Shown here one piece after another: positions 7,795 to 15,813 of a DNA stretch of 64,000 nucleotides; within the stretch, counting starts at the first letter, position 1; each line of letters starts with the position of its first letter. This DNA comes from a bacterium (GTDB lineage Bacteria; Armatimonadota; Fimbriimonadia; Fimbriimonadales; Fimbriimonadaceae). The notes beneath the pieces are model-generated. The model saw only the letters and a list, made by a program, of their open reading frames with translations, made no database searches and was not told where the DNA came from. A program made the position numbers and the translations under genes. The stretch lies in contig JAIXQR010000004.1 in assembly GCA_027485645.1 (NCBI GenBank), forward strand, positions 1-64,000, in the 5' to 3' direction.

Positions 7795-8931
7795 ATGTTT
7801 TTGGCGGCTGTTCGCCTAACTTGTCTGTCGTTGACTTTCGTTTGCGTTGGCGCATCCATTGCGGGAGCTCCGGCTCCCGCACTTCGAATGTATAGCTACG
7901 GTCCGAGCGGGGACCTCATGGTGGCGCGTCCAACTTTCCGAATGTCGGTCGCACCAGAAGGCAGCGCCCAAATCACCGATTCTCTGATGGAAGTCAACGG
8001 GAATCCGGTTCCGGCTACTTACTCCCAGCAATCAGGCAGATTAGAGTTTCGGCCCAATGCGCCACTGCCGCCGGGACCCGTCGAAGTTAAAGCGACCATC
8101 GTCGTCGACAAAAAGTCGATGTTCCAAAAGTCGTGGACGGCAATGGTCCGGACCGATGCAACGCGCGAGTATTTGGAGCCATCACCGGCGGCGCTTGAGA
8201 GCTTGAGCGTCGTGAATGAGTTGCGAAAGGCGACCGGATTGGACCCGGTGATCGTCGATAAGTGTCTTTCGCACGTTGCCCAACTCCACAGCCAGTATCT
8301 TAGCGAGAACAAGCGCACCGGGCACGGACAAGCTGAGGACGGCACCGGGTTCTTTGGCAAGACGTTGCGAGACCGTTTGAACCGATTTGGATGGAACGAA
8401 GCAGCTTCTGAAGCGGTGGTACATAACCTGGCATCGCCGCGAGAATCGGTCGAGGCAGCGTTTGCGGCACCCTATCACCGGTTGCCGTTCTTGGCTCCGG
8501 GACCCATCGAGGCGGGCGCGGGGATGTCGGGCGAGTCTATGAGTCTCATCTTCTCGCACTCCAGCCGCGCCGGGGTTGTGCTCAGCCCTTCGGTAGATCA
8601 GGCTCAAGTGCCGACAAGTTGGTTCAACTCTGAGCGGCCGAATCCACTGCGGTTCTTCGCGTCTGCTGGCAGCATCGTTGGCTATCCGATCGTGATTGCG
8701 GAGTTTGGCCACAAGGAAGCGCTGCGAGTGGTCGAGGCAAAGTTGACTACCGGTAGTGAGTCCATCGATGTGTTCGTGGTTGACGGGACGAAGGACGAAA
8801 CCTTAAAGGCGACGGCATTCGTGATTCCGACGCGACCACTGCGAAAGGGAACGGAGTACCGCGTGACGGTGCAGACCGCGAGAGCGAGTGGGCCGACGGA
8901 GCTTCGAACTTGGTCCTTCACCACGAAGTGA
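7795..8931 (+). CDS. Secreted CAP/SCP-domain protein with Ig-like ends
   Basis: A 378-residue protein from ATG 7795. It has a signal peptide (about 1-24, ending SIAGA) and an N-terminal Ig-like region (to about 120). A CAP-type domain (about 135-260) carries VNELRKATGLDPV, LSHVAQLHSQYLSENKRTGH and a later FAAPYHRLPFLAPG segment. A C-terminal Big_5-like beta domain (about 290-378) ends in LRTWSFTTK. Bacterial CAP proteins of this kind are usually exported and their biochemical role is unclear. The start was chosen because a promoter sits immediately upstream and a signal peptide follows; longer frames cross the promoter. Confidence 0.82.
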   Translation: MFLAAVRLTCLSLTFVCVGASIAGAPAPALRMYSYGPSGDLMVARPTFRMSVAPEGSAQITDSLMEVNGNPVPATYSQQSGRLEFRPNAPLPPGPVEVKATIVVDKKSMFQKSWTAMVRTDATREYLEPSPAALESLSVVNELRKATGLDPVIVDKCLSHVAQLHSQYLSENKRTGHGQAEDGTGFFGKTLRDRLNRFGWNEAASEAVVHNLASPRESVEAAFAAPYHRLPFLAPGPIEAGAGMSGESMSLIFSHSSRAGVVLSPSVDQAQVPTSWFNSERPNPLRFFASAGSIVGYPIVIAEFGHKEALRVVEAKLTTGSESIDVFVVDGTKDETLKATAFVIPTRPLRKGTEYRVTVQTARASGPTELRTWSFTTK

Positions 8932-8946
8932 CTTCTGACAAAAGCA

Positions 8947-8984
8947 AACACCCCAGACGAAAATCGTCTGGGGTGTTTTTGGTT
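8947..8984. terminator. Bidirectional terminator between convergent genes
   Basis: The stem AACACCCCAGACGA (8947-8960) pairs with 8964-8977, loop AAA, with a T-rich run on the right and an A-rich run on the left. It serves the CAP gene (+) and the citrate-synthase-family gene (-). Confidence 0.88.
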
Positions 8985-8989
8985 TTGGG

Positions 8990-10138
8990 TTAGGCTCGCT
9001 CGGCGAGTGGAACGTAGGTGAGGTTTGCCGGACCATCGAAGATGGCTTTCGGGCGGATGAGCCGGTTGTTCGAAAGTTGCTCGATCGCGTGGGCACAGTA
9101 GCCCGAGACACGAGCAACGACGAAGATTGGCGTGTACAGGTCGATGGGGATATCGAGCAGGTAGTACGCATACGACGCGGGGAAGTCCACATTCGGGAAG
9201 ATGTTCTTCCGTTCGCGCATCGTGTCCTCGAGGATGTCGGCGATCTCACCGAACTTGGTGTTGCCTTTCTCGACGCCAAGCGCTTTCGCAATCTTGGTGA
9301 GGTACATCGCTCGGCTGTCGCCCTTCTTGTACTCTCGGTGGCCGAAGCCCATGATCTTCTTCTTGGTTTCCAGCGCGTCATCAATCCACGCCTGCGCGTT
9401 GGATGGCTCGCCGATTTCGAGAAGCATTCGCATGGCTTCTTCGTTCGCTCCGCCGTGAAGTGGTCCGCGAAGGGTTCCGATTCCGGTAACGATTCCGCTA
9501 TAGAGGTCGCTAAGGGTGCTGACGGTTACGCGGTTAGCGAAAGTGGAGGCGTTGAAGCCGTGCTCTGCGTATAGGGTCAAGCTGGCGTCCAGAAGGTGGG
9601 CGGTCTTCGGATCGGGTGCGCTGCCGGTCATCAGGTGGAGGAAGTTCTCCGACGTGGTGTGCTCGGGGTTTGGCTTGATCGGATTCAGACCCTGGCGAAT
9701 TCGGTGACCATTTGCGACCATGGTGCCGGCCTTTGCCACGATTCTTTCGGCTTTGCGGAGATTTGCCGCGTGGTTGGTGGCTGGCTCGGTGTAGTCGGGA
9801 TCGAAGGCAGCGAGAACCGAAAACGCCGTTCGGATGCTATCCATCGGGTGCGTGGTCGGCGGGAGCGCTCGAAGCGCGGTGTAAACCGCATCGGGCACTT
9901 CGCGCTCGGTTCCAAGTCGGTTGTTGAAATCCGTCAGTTCGTGCTGGGTTGGCAAGTGGCCATGAAGGAGCAAGAACGCTGTCTCTTCAAAGCTGCCGTG
10001 CTCGGCGAGATCGTGGACGTCGTAGCCACGGTACTGGAGGCTGCTTCGGTCGCTGTCAATTTCGCTAATTTGGCTAACGCCAGCCGGAACGCCTTCTAGG
10101 CCTGGACTATACGGGTACGGGGTCGCACTTTCGCTCAT
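8990..10138 (-). CDS. prpC: Citrate/2-methylcitrate synthase
   Basis: A 382-residue type II-like small citrate synthase that condenses an acyl-CoA with oxaloacetate. The catalytic triad is visible: His228 (GPLHGGANE), His267 (GFGHREY) and Asp318 (NVDFPASYAY). Length fits the 370-390-residue citrate/methylcitrate synthase group. Its neighbour 39 bp upstream is a methylisocitrate-lyase-like gene, which favours propionyl-CoA as substrate (methylcitrate cycle). A plain citrate synthase cannot be excluded. GAGGAAAA before the ATG is a good ribosome site. No prpD is in the window. Confidence 0.85.
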   Translation of the reverse strand: MSESATPYPYSPGLEGVPAGVSQISEIDSDRSSLQYRGYDVHDLAEHGSFEETAFLLLHGHLPTQHELTDFNNRLGTEREVPDAVYTALRALPPTTHPMDSIRTAFSVLAAFDPDYTEPATNHAANLRKAERIVAKAGTMVANGHRIRQGLNPIKPNPEHTTSENFLHLMTGSAPDPKTAHLLDASLTLYAEHGFNASTFANRVTVSTLSDLYSGIVTGIGTLRGPLHGGANEEAMRMLLEIGEPSNAQAWIDDALETKKKIMGFGHREYKKGDSRAMYLTKIAKALGVEKGNTKFGEIADILEDTMRERKNIFPNVDFPASYAYYLLDIPIDLYTPIFVVARVSGYCAHAIEQLSNNRLIRPKAIFDGPANLTYVPLAERA

Positions 10139-10177
10139 TCGTTTTCCTCGGTGAATTCGTACGCGGGTTCAGGATAC

Positions 10178-11053
10178 CTATCCGACTCGGTACGTTTCCG
10201 ACTCGTATTGCGGGTAATCCAAGGTTGCATACAGCTCTGCCCTGGTTCGCATCCGGTCTAGGAAACCGGCTTGCGTTCCATGTTCGATCAGGAGTGCATA
10301 CGACTCGTCGAGCGCTTTCAGCATCACGCGAAACGCGGTCATTGGGAAGATGACCATTTCGTAGCGCATTTCTTCGAATTCCGCGACGGAGATGAGGGGT
10401 GTTTTGCCAAACTCAGTCATGTTTGCGAGCAGCGGGGCTTTGACTTGGTCCCGGAAGATTTGGAACTCCTCCTTTGAAGTCAGTCCCTCCGGGAAGATTG
10501 CATCGGCACCAGCGTTGACGTAGCTGTTTGCTCTTTCGATTGCTGCATCTAGACCCTCGACGCCGCGAGCATCGGTGCGGGCGATGAGAACGAAGTTCGG
10601 GTCTCTCTTTGCGCTGACCGCCGCCGCGATCTTCTCTTGCATCTGCTCGGTCGGGATCACGGCTTTTCCGTCCAGGTGGCCACAGCGCTTAGGGGAGACT
10701 TGGTCTTCGAGGTGGATTCCCGCAAGGCCCGCCCGCTCCATTTCTAGCACGGTCCGGACGACATTCCAGGCTTCGCCAAAGCCGGTATCGGCGTCGGCGA
10801 TCACCGGGACCGGGGCGACTTGGGTGATGGCAGCGGCTTGGGCAGCGAACTCATTCAGTCCTGCCAGCGCGATATCTGGTACGCCGAGGTAGGCGTTGGT
10901 GACCCCGGCGCCGGAGATGTAGAGGGCACTTGCTCCGGCCTTGGTAGCGCTGAGGGCGCTGATGCCATTGAAGACGCCCGGCAGGACGACGGTCCCTTGA
11001 GCGAATTGTTCGCGCAGGGCGGTTCCGGGGGATGGGATAGAGGGGCGAAGCAT
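10178..11053 (-). CDS. prpB: Methylisocitrate lyase / PEP mutase family lyase
   Basis: A 291-residue TIM-barrel protein of the isocitrate lyase/PEP mutase superfamily. The signature KRCGH (122-126, catalytic Cys124), metal-binding Asp87/Asp89 (IADADTGFG) and HLEDQ (114-118) are all present. The length fits 2-methylisocitrate lyase, which splits methylisocitrate to pyruvate and succinate. It is transcribed with the citrate-synthase-family gene, forming a minimal prpBC pair for propionyl-CoA disposal. Oxaloacetate hydrolase or carboxy-PEP mutase are less likely alternatives given that partner. A TAGCGT box lies six bases before the ATG and there is no ribosome site. Confidence 0.86.
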   Translation of the reverse strand: MLRPSIPSPGTALREQFAQGTVVLPGVFNGISALSATKAGASALYISGAGVTNAYLGVPDIALAGLNEFAAQAAAITQVAPVPVIADADTGFGEAWNVVRTVLEMERAGLAGIHLEDQVSPKRCGHLDGKAVIPTEQMQEKIAAAVSAKRDPNFVLIARTDARGVEGLDAAIERANSYVNAGADAIFPEGLTSKEEFQIFRDQVKAPLLANMTEFGKTPLISVAEFEEMRYEMVIFPMTAFRVMLKALDESYALLIEHGTQAGFLDRMRTRAELYATLDYPQYESETYRVG

Positions 11054-11433
11054 AGGGAGACGCTACCCGGTGGGGGCGCTCCGGAGGGGATCGCTCGGGT
11101 TTGACAATCAAACGGACTTCGCCATTAACGGTGCTTTGAGTTCGAGGTTGAAACTCGTTCTGAACCTGCAGATGTTGCTCGCTGGCAACGGCGACGCTGA
11201 ACTTCCAGAATGGTAATAACGGTCCGAAGGGTTGTTCACCAGGGATTTCGTATCTGCGATCGATCCGACGTGGTGGCACTTGCATGGCCTGCCATTTGAC
11301 CGCGTGATTTGGCCAGACGGGGCCGACATTCTGGTGTGAAAACCTTTGAAATCGCCAAGGTATTTTGGCGATTTCCGCAGTGTTGCTACTCACTTTGAGG
11401 AGTGGCAGTGTACGATTTGTAGTCGAGGGCACG
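11054..11433. other. Gap between prpB and small membrane genes
   Basis: About 380 bp without a convincing gene. A minus-strand reading across about 11090-11340 has protein-like composition (RRYEIPGEQPFGPLLPFWKF), but it has no good start and runs on into prpB in another frame, so it may be a decayed gene fragment. It also contains the promoter region of prpB. Confidence 0.4.
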
Positions 11434-11676
11434 ATGAAGAAGCTAAAAGCAGCGATCTTGGTATCTGTCGTTCTGTATCTCGCGTTATGGGCGCTCTACA
11501 TTTGGTCGCCCACGCTGATGAAGCCTATGCTGATCGGTTCTGGCGTCGGCGTCGGCATCATTGCAGCCATTGCTTTTCGAGAAAAGCACGGGCCAGGGAA
11601 AGCTTTACTCCTTTCGATTCCAGCGATTGCGCTTCACTACGCACTCTATATTATCGGTTCAAGGTTCGTGGGATGA
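11434..11676 (+). CDS. Small membrane protein, unknown function
   Basis: An 80-residue protein from ATG 11434, preceded by GAGGG. It has three hydrophobic stretches (residues about 5-24, 31-47 and 58-74). No family is recognised. It is first of three small same-strand membrane-protein genes between prpB and the DUF559 unit. Confidence 0.6.
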   Translation: MKKLKAAILVSVVLYLALWALYIWSPTLMKPMLIGSGVGVGIIAAIAFREKHGPGKALLLSIPAIALHYALYIIGSRFVG

Positions 11677-11739
11677 ACCTTTGGACTGCCGCTCTTCGGT
11701 TCGGCGAGCGTTCTCCATTGACTACTCTCGAAAGGTGCA

Positions 11740-11985
11740 ATGACCAAATCTGATCTTGCATTCGTTTCGGGCTTTATCGCGGCGTATGCGATTCCTTGGA
11801 TGCTCTACTTTTGGTGGCCTGGAGTCGCGATTGGGGCGCTTGCGCTCGCGGGATGGGGAACTTGCACAATCGTGTTTAAGGGCAGCAGGACAAAGTTCGG
11901 AGTCGGTCCTGCGGTTGTCCTCACGAGCTTTATGTTCATCTTCCATTTTAGTTCGATGATCCTCGCGTCCTGGTTTCTAAAATGA
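11740..11985 (+). CDS. Small membrane protein, unknown function
   Basis: An 81-residue protein with three hydrophobic segments (about residues 6-24, 29-45 and 56-78) and a basic loop FKGSRTKFG. AAAGG lies just before the ATG. Its stop overlaps the next start (ATGA), so the two are probably translationally coupled. No domain is recognised. Confidence 0.65.
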   Translation: MTKSDLAFVSGFIAAYAIPWMLYFWWPGVAIGALALAGWGTCTIVFKGSRTKFGVGPAVVLTSFMFIFHFSSMILASWFLK

Positions 11986-12377
11986 AGGCAATGCTTCGCG
12001 AGCAGATGACACTTGCGCGGGAGTGTTCTCCGCAGTTTCTGTGGGTCGCCGTGATGCTCGTTGCGGTCTATTCTCCGCGCTCGGTCATCGCTCTCGGATT
12101 ATCGACCGTTGCGTACTTGTTCTTCGCTTACCTTGAGAACCAGGAGCGGCCATATTGGGGGCAGGTTCGGGCGGGCGTTTTGGCGACGGCAGCGGCAGCT
12201 TCGCTGTTTTTTCCAGGCTGGCAGCGTGAATTGATCTTTGTTGGATTGAACCTTCTTAGGGTGCTAGATGTTTACTTTGAATTGAGGGGTGTGAAGCCAC
12301 TTGAGCGGCTCGCGCGTTCCACAAGCTCCGCGGCTACGATCCATTACATGGTTGCCTTCTTCTTTTTGAAGCGGTGA
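11982..12377 (+). CDS. Small membrane protein, unknown function
   Basis: A 131-residue protein that overlaps the preceding gene by four bases. Hydrophobic segments lie at about 20-47 (FLWVAVMLVAVYSPRSVIAL region), 60-78, 83-96 and 115-130. A basic segment EERLARSTS-like and a terminal FFFLKR suggest an inside C-terminus. No family is recognised. It is likely co-expressed with the upstream small membrane protein. Confidence 0.65.
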   Translation: MKAMLREQMTLARECSPQFLWVAVMLVAVYSPRSVIALGLSTVAYLFFAYLENQERPYWGQVRAGVLATAAAASLFFPGWQRELIFVGLNLLRVLDVYFELRGVKPLERLARSTSSAATIHYMVAFFFLKR

Positions 12378-12408
12378 TTTAGGAATGCGGCTAAGAGTTG
12401 CCGCTGTA

Positions 12409-12463
12409 CGGCTCTCCACCCCCAACCCCCTCCTCTCGCTTGAGGCGAAAGGAGGGGGCTCAC
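12409..12463. repeat. 55-bp direct repeat with hairpin, copy C
   Basis: Identical over 55 bp to 12866-12920. It contains an imperfect inverted repeat: CCCCCTCCTCTCGC pairs with GGCGAAAGGAGGGGG around TTGA. It ends with GGGCTCAC, three bases before the stop of the DUF559 gene. Confidence 0.9.
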
Positions 12464-12466
12464 GCT

Positions 12467-12844
12467 TTACTGCGTTCGTTCATGGCAGATTCTTTCTACT
12501 TCCCGAATCCAGGCTGAATACCGGTCCTGCTCGTTGTGGAAGAGGTCGAGCGACGGAATTCTGAGGGTTAGAATTCCAAACTCCGCTAGATACGCGTCTC
12601 GGCGTTGGTCTTGCTCGATTCGATCGAGATGCTGTTCTCCGTCGATTTCGATGCATAGCTTCGCTTTCGGAACATAGAAGTCAAGGAAGTAAGGCCCGAT
12701 GGCGACTTGGCGGCGGAAGCGGAAACCGAGAAGGTCCTTTCGAACGGCGGCCCAGAACCATTGCTCGCTGACGCTCATGTTGGAGCGGAGTTTTCGGGCT
12801 TGAAGTTTTGCTTCTTCAGACTGATTAAGTCTTAGCTTCTTCAT
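12467..12844 (-). CDS. DUF559 (Vsr-like fold) endonuclease-domain protein
   Basis: A 125-residue protein of the DUF559 family, a PD-(D/E)XK/Vsr-like fold. Candidate catalytic residues are Glu27 (VSEQWFW), Asp55 (FLDFYVP) and Glu66/Asp68 (CIEIDGEQH), in the usual order FRFRRQ, LDFY, IEIDG, then a C-terminal LRIP. Length is typical. The biochemical role of the family is not established; DNA cleavage or nicking is inferred from the fold. The gene fills the space between two identical 55-bp repeats, 3 bp from one and 21 bp from the other, so gene and repeats look like one unit. Confidence 0.88.
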   Translation of the reverse strand: MKKLRLNQSEEAKLQARKLRSNMSVSEQWFWAAVRKDLLGFRFRRQVAIGPYFLDFYVPKAKLCIEIDGEQHLDRIEQDQRRDAYLAEFGILTLRIPSLDLFHNEQDRYSAWIREVERICHERTQ

Positions 12845-12865
12845 GGTTTACGAGTTACCTCTGAT

Positions 12866-12920
12866 CGGCTCTCCACCCCCAACCCCCTCCTCTCGCTTGA
12901 GGCGAAAGGAGGGGGCTCAC
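12866..12920. repeat. 55-bp direct repeat with hairpin, copy D
   Basis: Identical to copy C at 12409-12463 and in the same orientation. It lies 21 bp upstream of the DUF559 start and one base from the stop codon of the ABC ATPase gene that follows. Confidence 0.9.
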
Positions 12921-12921
12921 T

Positions 12922-13878
12922 CTAGTTGATATTAAGCCAACAGGCGGATTGGTGGCCTTGGCCGATTTCCGTTAGCGGTGGGTTGGTGGCGCACTTGTCG
13001 TGGCGGTGGGTGCAGCGGGGGGAGAAGGGGCACTCGGGGCCGAGGGTGGCGAAGTCGGGTGGGGAGCCAGAGATGGTTTCTAGGCGGGTTTGGCCGACTC
13101 GCGGCAGCGCGCTGAGCAGGGCCTTGGTGTACGGCATCGTCGGCTCGCGGAGGACCTGCGGGGCGGTGCCGAGTTCGACGATTTGGCCGGCATAGAAAAC
13201 GGCGATGCGTTGGCTCACCGCGCCGATGGCGCCGATGTCGTGGCTCACGAGCATGACGGCAACGCCTTCTTGTTGTTGCAAGTCGCGGAGCAGGCGGAGG
13301 ATTTGGGCCTGAAGGGTGACGTCCAGAGCGGTAGTCGGCTCGTCGGCGAGGAGGACTTTTGGCTTACAGGCGAAGGCCATCGCGATGACGATTCGCTGCC
13401 GTTGACCGCCGCTGAGCTGGTGCGGGAACTTGCTGGCGGAGGCTTCGGGTGCCGGGACGCCGACTTGGTCGAGAAGCTCGATGGCGCGCTTGAAGGCGGC
13501 GTCTTTCGACATGCCGTGGTGCAGTACCAACGATTCGCCGATTTGGTGGCCCACCTTCATCATCGGGTTCAGGCTGGTGAACGGGTCTTGCATCACGAGG
13601 GCAATTTGTTCGCCGCGAATCTTTCGGAGTTCCTTCTCGGGCAAGCCGACGAGCTCGCGGCCGTCGAGCTTGATGGAGCCGCCAGAGATTCGGCCCGGGG
13701 GAATGAGCATTCCCATGAGAGCGAAGGCGGTCATGGACTTTCCGCAGCCGGACTCGCCAACCACGCCGAGGGTCTCTCCGGCAATCAGATCGAAGCTAAC
13801 GCCGCGCAAGATACGGGTCGATCCGAACGAAACTTCGAGATCACGGACTTCCAAAACGGCCACGCCTGAGTATGGCAT
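12922..13878 (-). CDS. OppD/DppD-type peptide ABC transporter ATPase
   Basis: A 318-residue ATPase with Walker A GESGCGKS (41-48), signature LSGGQRQR (155-162) and Walker B VLLADEP (175-181). The C-terminal oligopeptide/dipeptide extension carries CPFSPRCTHRHDKC, the cysteine pattern that binds an Fe-S cluster or zinc in some family members. Such ATPases power dipeptide/oligopeptide importers. No permease, binding protein or OppF partner is next to it, so it is an orphan here. The stop directly abuts repeat D. The start (MPYSGVAVLEV) is divergent from the response regulator gene. Confidence 0.88.
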   Translation of the reverse strand: MPYSGVAVLEVRDLEVSFGSTRILRGVSFDLIAGETLGVVGESGCGKSMTAFALMGMLIPPGRISGGSIKLDGRELVGLPEKELRKIRGEQIALVMQDPFTSLNPMMKVGHQIGESLVLHHGMSKDAAFKRAIELLDQVGVPAPEASASKFPHQLSGGQRQRIVIAMAFACKPKVLLADEPTTALDVTLQAQILRLLRDLQQQEGVAVMLVSHDIGAIGAVSQRIAVFYAGQIVELGTAPQVLREPTMPYTKALLSALPRVGQTRLETISGSPPDFATLGPECPFSPRCTHRHDKCATNPPLTEIGQGHQSACWLNIN

Positions 13879-13887
13879 CGTGGATTT

Positions 13888-13924
13888 TTGTACGTTTTCG
13901 CCGGTAGCCCGTATAATCGTGCTG
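13888..13924 (+). promoter_or_regulatory. Consensus promoter next to ATG
   Basis: TTGTAC (13888-13893), an 18-bp spacer, consensus TATAAT (13912-13917), then seven bases to ATG 13925. There is no ribosome-binding site, so a leaderless transcript is predicted. Confidence 0.65.
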
Positions 13925-14587
13925 ATGTCGCAACAGATTCGGATCGTTATTGCGGATGACGAGGCGCCTTACCGAAAGGCCCTAGAGAAGACGCTGACCC
14001 TTGCGCCGGAGTGCGAGATCTTAGCCGTTTGTAAGGACGGCCAAGAAGCACTGGACGCCTGCCTTTCGGATCCGCCAGATGTTTTGCTCACCGACATCAA
14101 CATGCCGCGGATGAACGGCATCGAGCTGGTGCGACGCATCCTTCGACAAGAGAAGGGCGTGAACGTGGTCATTCTTACCGTTAAGGAAGATGACGACACG
14201 GTCTACGAAGCCTTCCGAGCCGGAGCTTTGGGCTACTTGCTGAAGACCTCCACGCCGCAGGATGTTGTCGATGCGATTCGACTGGCCGAGCGCGGAGAAG
14301 CCAAGATCACCCCGCGAATTGCGAGCAAGGTTCTCGAAGACTTCCGCCGCGTTAAGGAAGAAGAGGAGATCGACGACACCGAGCTGTACGTGCTCAGCGA
14401 TCGCGAGCAGGAGATTCTTGACCTCGTTGCCCAGGGGCTCCGAAACAAGGAAATCGCGGCGAAGCTGACGATTGCCGAAAAGACGGTGAAGAACCACGTT
14501 TCCAACATCCTGAAGGCGCTTCAGGTGAACAGCCGAACCGAAGCCGCGATGAAGGCCGTGAAGGCTCGACTCGTCGAAAAGGCCTGA
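13925..14587 (+). CDS. NarL/LuxR-type response regulator
   Basis: A 220-residue two-domain regulator. The receiver domain has acidic pair Asp11/Asp12, phosphoacceptor Asp57 (LLTDINMP), Thr85 and Lys107. A LuxR-type helix-turn-helix at about 157-215 reads LSDREQEILDLVAQGLRNKEIA, then KTVKNHVSNIL. It should bind DNA as a dimer when phosphorylated by a histidine kinase, but no sensor kinase is adjacent. The start was chosen at ATG 13925 because of the consensus promoter just upstream; longer frames run antisense through the ABC gene. Confidence 0.92.
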   Translation: MSQQIRIVIADDEAPYRKALEKTLTLAPECEILAVCKDGQEALDACLSDPPDVLLTDINMPRMNGIELVRRILRQEKGVNVVILTVKEDDDTVYEAFRAGALGYLLKTSTPQDVVDAIRLAERGEAKITPRIASKVLEDFRRVKEEEEIDDTELYVLSDREQEILDLVAQGLRNKEIAAKLTIAEKTVKNHVSNILKALQVNSRTEAAMKAVKARLVEKA

Positions 14588-14601
14588 GACCTAAAGCAAA
14601 A

Positions 14602-14634
14602 GAGCCCTCGGCAGATTGCCGAGGGCTCTTTTTT
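14602..14634 (+). terminator. Rho-independent terminator
   Basis: A 12-bp stem GAGCCCTCGGCA (14602-14613) with 14617-14628, loop GAT, then TTTTTT. It ends the response-regulator gene. Confidence 0.92.
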
Positions 14635-14650
14635 GTTTGTCGTCTTTGTC

Positions 14651-15349
14651 TTACTTCTTTCGGCGGCGGAGCATTGCCAGGGCGCCGGCGGACAGCACCA
14701 GCATGGATGCTGGCTCTGGCACGGGCGCTGTGGTCTTGGCGCTGAAGGCTCGGAAAGAGAAGGTGAGGCGATCGTCGTTAATTCCAGCTGGGTTGCTGGC
14801 GGCGGCGGTGTAGGTGGCAAGTCCGGTGATGGTGAAGCTCTTCGCCTTGCCGTTAGCAAAGTAGTAGCTCTGGCCGACCGTGTTGGCGCCGCTTGCCGAA
14901 ACGCCAGCGAGGCTTTGGCTGACCGTGTCTTGGTAGCTCAGTCCGGAGAGGGAAATGGTGTTGTTGTTCTTTCCGGCTTGCGCGGTCGATTTGGCGTCGA
15001 ACCGGAATCCAACGAAGTCCTTGCCAGCGCCTGGATCGATCGTGCGGGTGAGGGTGCTGCCGTTGCCAACCTTCCACGAGAACGTGCTGGTGTTGGCGTC
15101 ATAGGAAAGCGTGAACTGCTTGGAGACGCTGCTGGTCCAAGCGCTTACCGAGTTGTTGGTGTTGCTGGCAGATGGATTGTCGGAAGCGAAGAGGCCTTGC
15201 TTCCAGCTGTTTGAGGCGACCCGACCCCGAGCCTCCGCAAAGTTGGTGAGGGTGGCCGCATCAACATTGGCCGCCGGTGCCGACAGTAGCTGAGCCTGAG
15301 CCGCTGAAACGACGATGACAGACGAAAGGATGATTGCAAAGAACTTCAT
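14651..15349 (-). CDS. PEP-CTERM sorting-domain exported protein
   Basis: A 232-residue protein from the ATG at 15349 (AGGA seven bases upstream). It has a signal peptide (1-19, ending AAQA) and a Ser/Thr/Asn/Ala-rich beta-type body. The C-terminal PEP-CTERM signal VPEPASMLVLSAGALAMLRR is followed by RKK. Such tails are recognised by exosortase, which cleaves and transfers the protein to the cell surface or matrix. No exosortase is in this window. The body resembles no family I can name. The gene converges with the response regulator and shares the intergenic terminator. Confidence 0.85.
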   Translation of the reverse strand: MKFFAIILSSVIVVSAAQAQLLSAPAANVDAATLTNFAEARGRVASNSWKQGLFASDNPSASNTNNSVSAWTSSVSKQFTLSYDANTSTFSWKVGNGSTLTRTIDPGAGKDFVGFRFDAKSTAQAGKNNNTISLSGLSYQDTVSQSLAGVSASGANTVGQSYYFANGKAKSFTITGLATYTAAASNPAGINDDRLTFSFRAFSAKTTAPVPEPASMLVLSAGALAMLRRRKK

Positions 15350-15531
15350 TCCGGATTCCTGATTACATTGAGAATGTTGGATCACGGTCGACCACTGTCG
15401 CAGTGCCTTTCTTGCGTGACACGGTCGGGGTGACAAGCAATCGTGTGACGGCAGAGGGCAAAAACACGAAGGTCCCAGGGCGATAAACGCCATGGAACCT
15501 GATGCTCGCGTTATTATGGGGTTTTTGTGGT

Positions 15532-15813
15532 TTATCGTCGCTTACCGACGAGGAAAAACACAGCCATACCTAGTCCCACGATGAACACGTTGTTTGGGAC
15601 AGATTGGTCTTGGTCTGCCGAGAGACTCGACAGGGACGGATTCGCGCCAGGAGTTTGGCTCGGATTCTCATTACGCTTGTCTGCGGTCTGAGCGTCCGTG
15701 CTCATCTGGATCGGATCTGAGGAAAGCGATGCAACCGGCGCGTAGGCCTGGTGTTGAGCCCAAGCCGAGCCAGTGCAAATGGCAAGGATGATCGGAAGTG
15801 CGTAATTCTTCAT
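15532..15813 (-). CDS. Small exported protein with C-terminal TM anchor
   Basis: About 93 residues from ATG 15813; an in-frame GTG at 15822 adds three. It has a signal peptide (MKNYALPIILAICTGSAWA), a Ser/Asp/Gln-rich low-complexity middle, and a C-terminal hydrophobic segment VFIVGLGMAVFFLV followed by GKRR. The tail layout (hydrophobic plus basic end) mimics a protein-sorting signal but lacks PEP. It sits next to a PEP-CTERM gene on the same strand, about 180 bp upstream. No family is recognised. Confidence 0.6.
   Translation of the reverse strand: MKNYALPIILAICTGSAWAQHQAYAPVASLSSDPIQMSTDAQTADKRNENPSQTPGANPSLSSLSADQDQSVPNNVFIVGLGMAVFFLVGKRR

Noticed and set aside
11090-11340. Protein-like minus-strand reading between prpB and the small membrane genes
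   Set aside because: No plausible start codon, and the frame continues into prpB out of register; at most a decayed fragment.
12409-12920. Insertion sequence
   Set aside because: No transposase, no terminal inverted repeats around the whole unit and no recognisable target duplication; described instead as a nuclease-plus-repeat unit.
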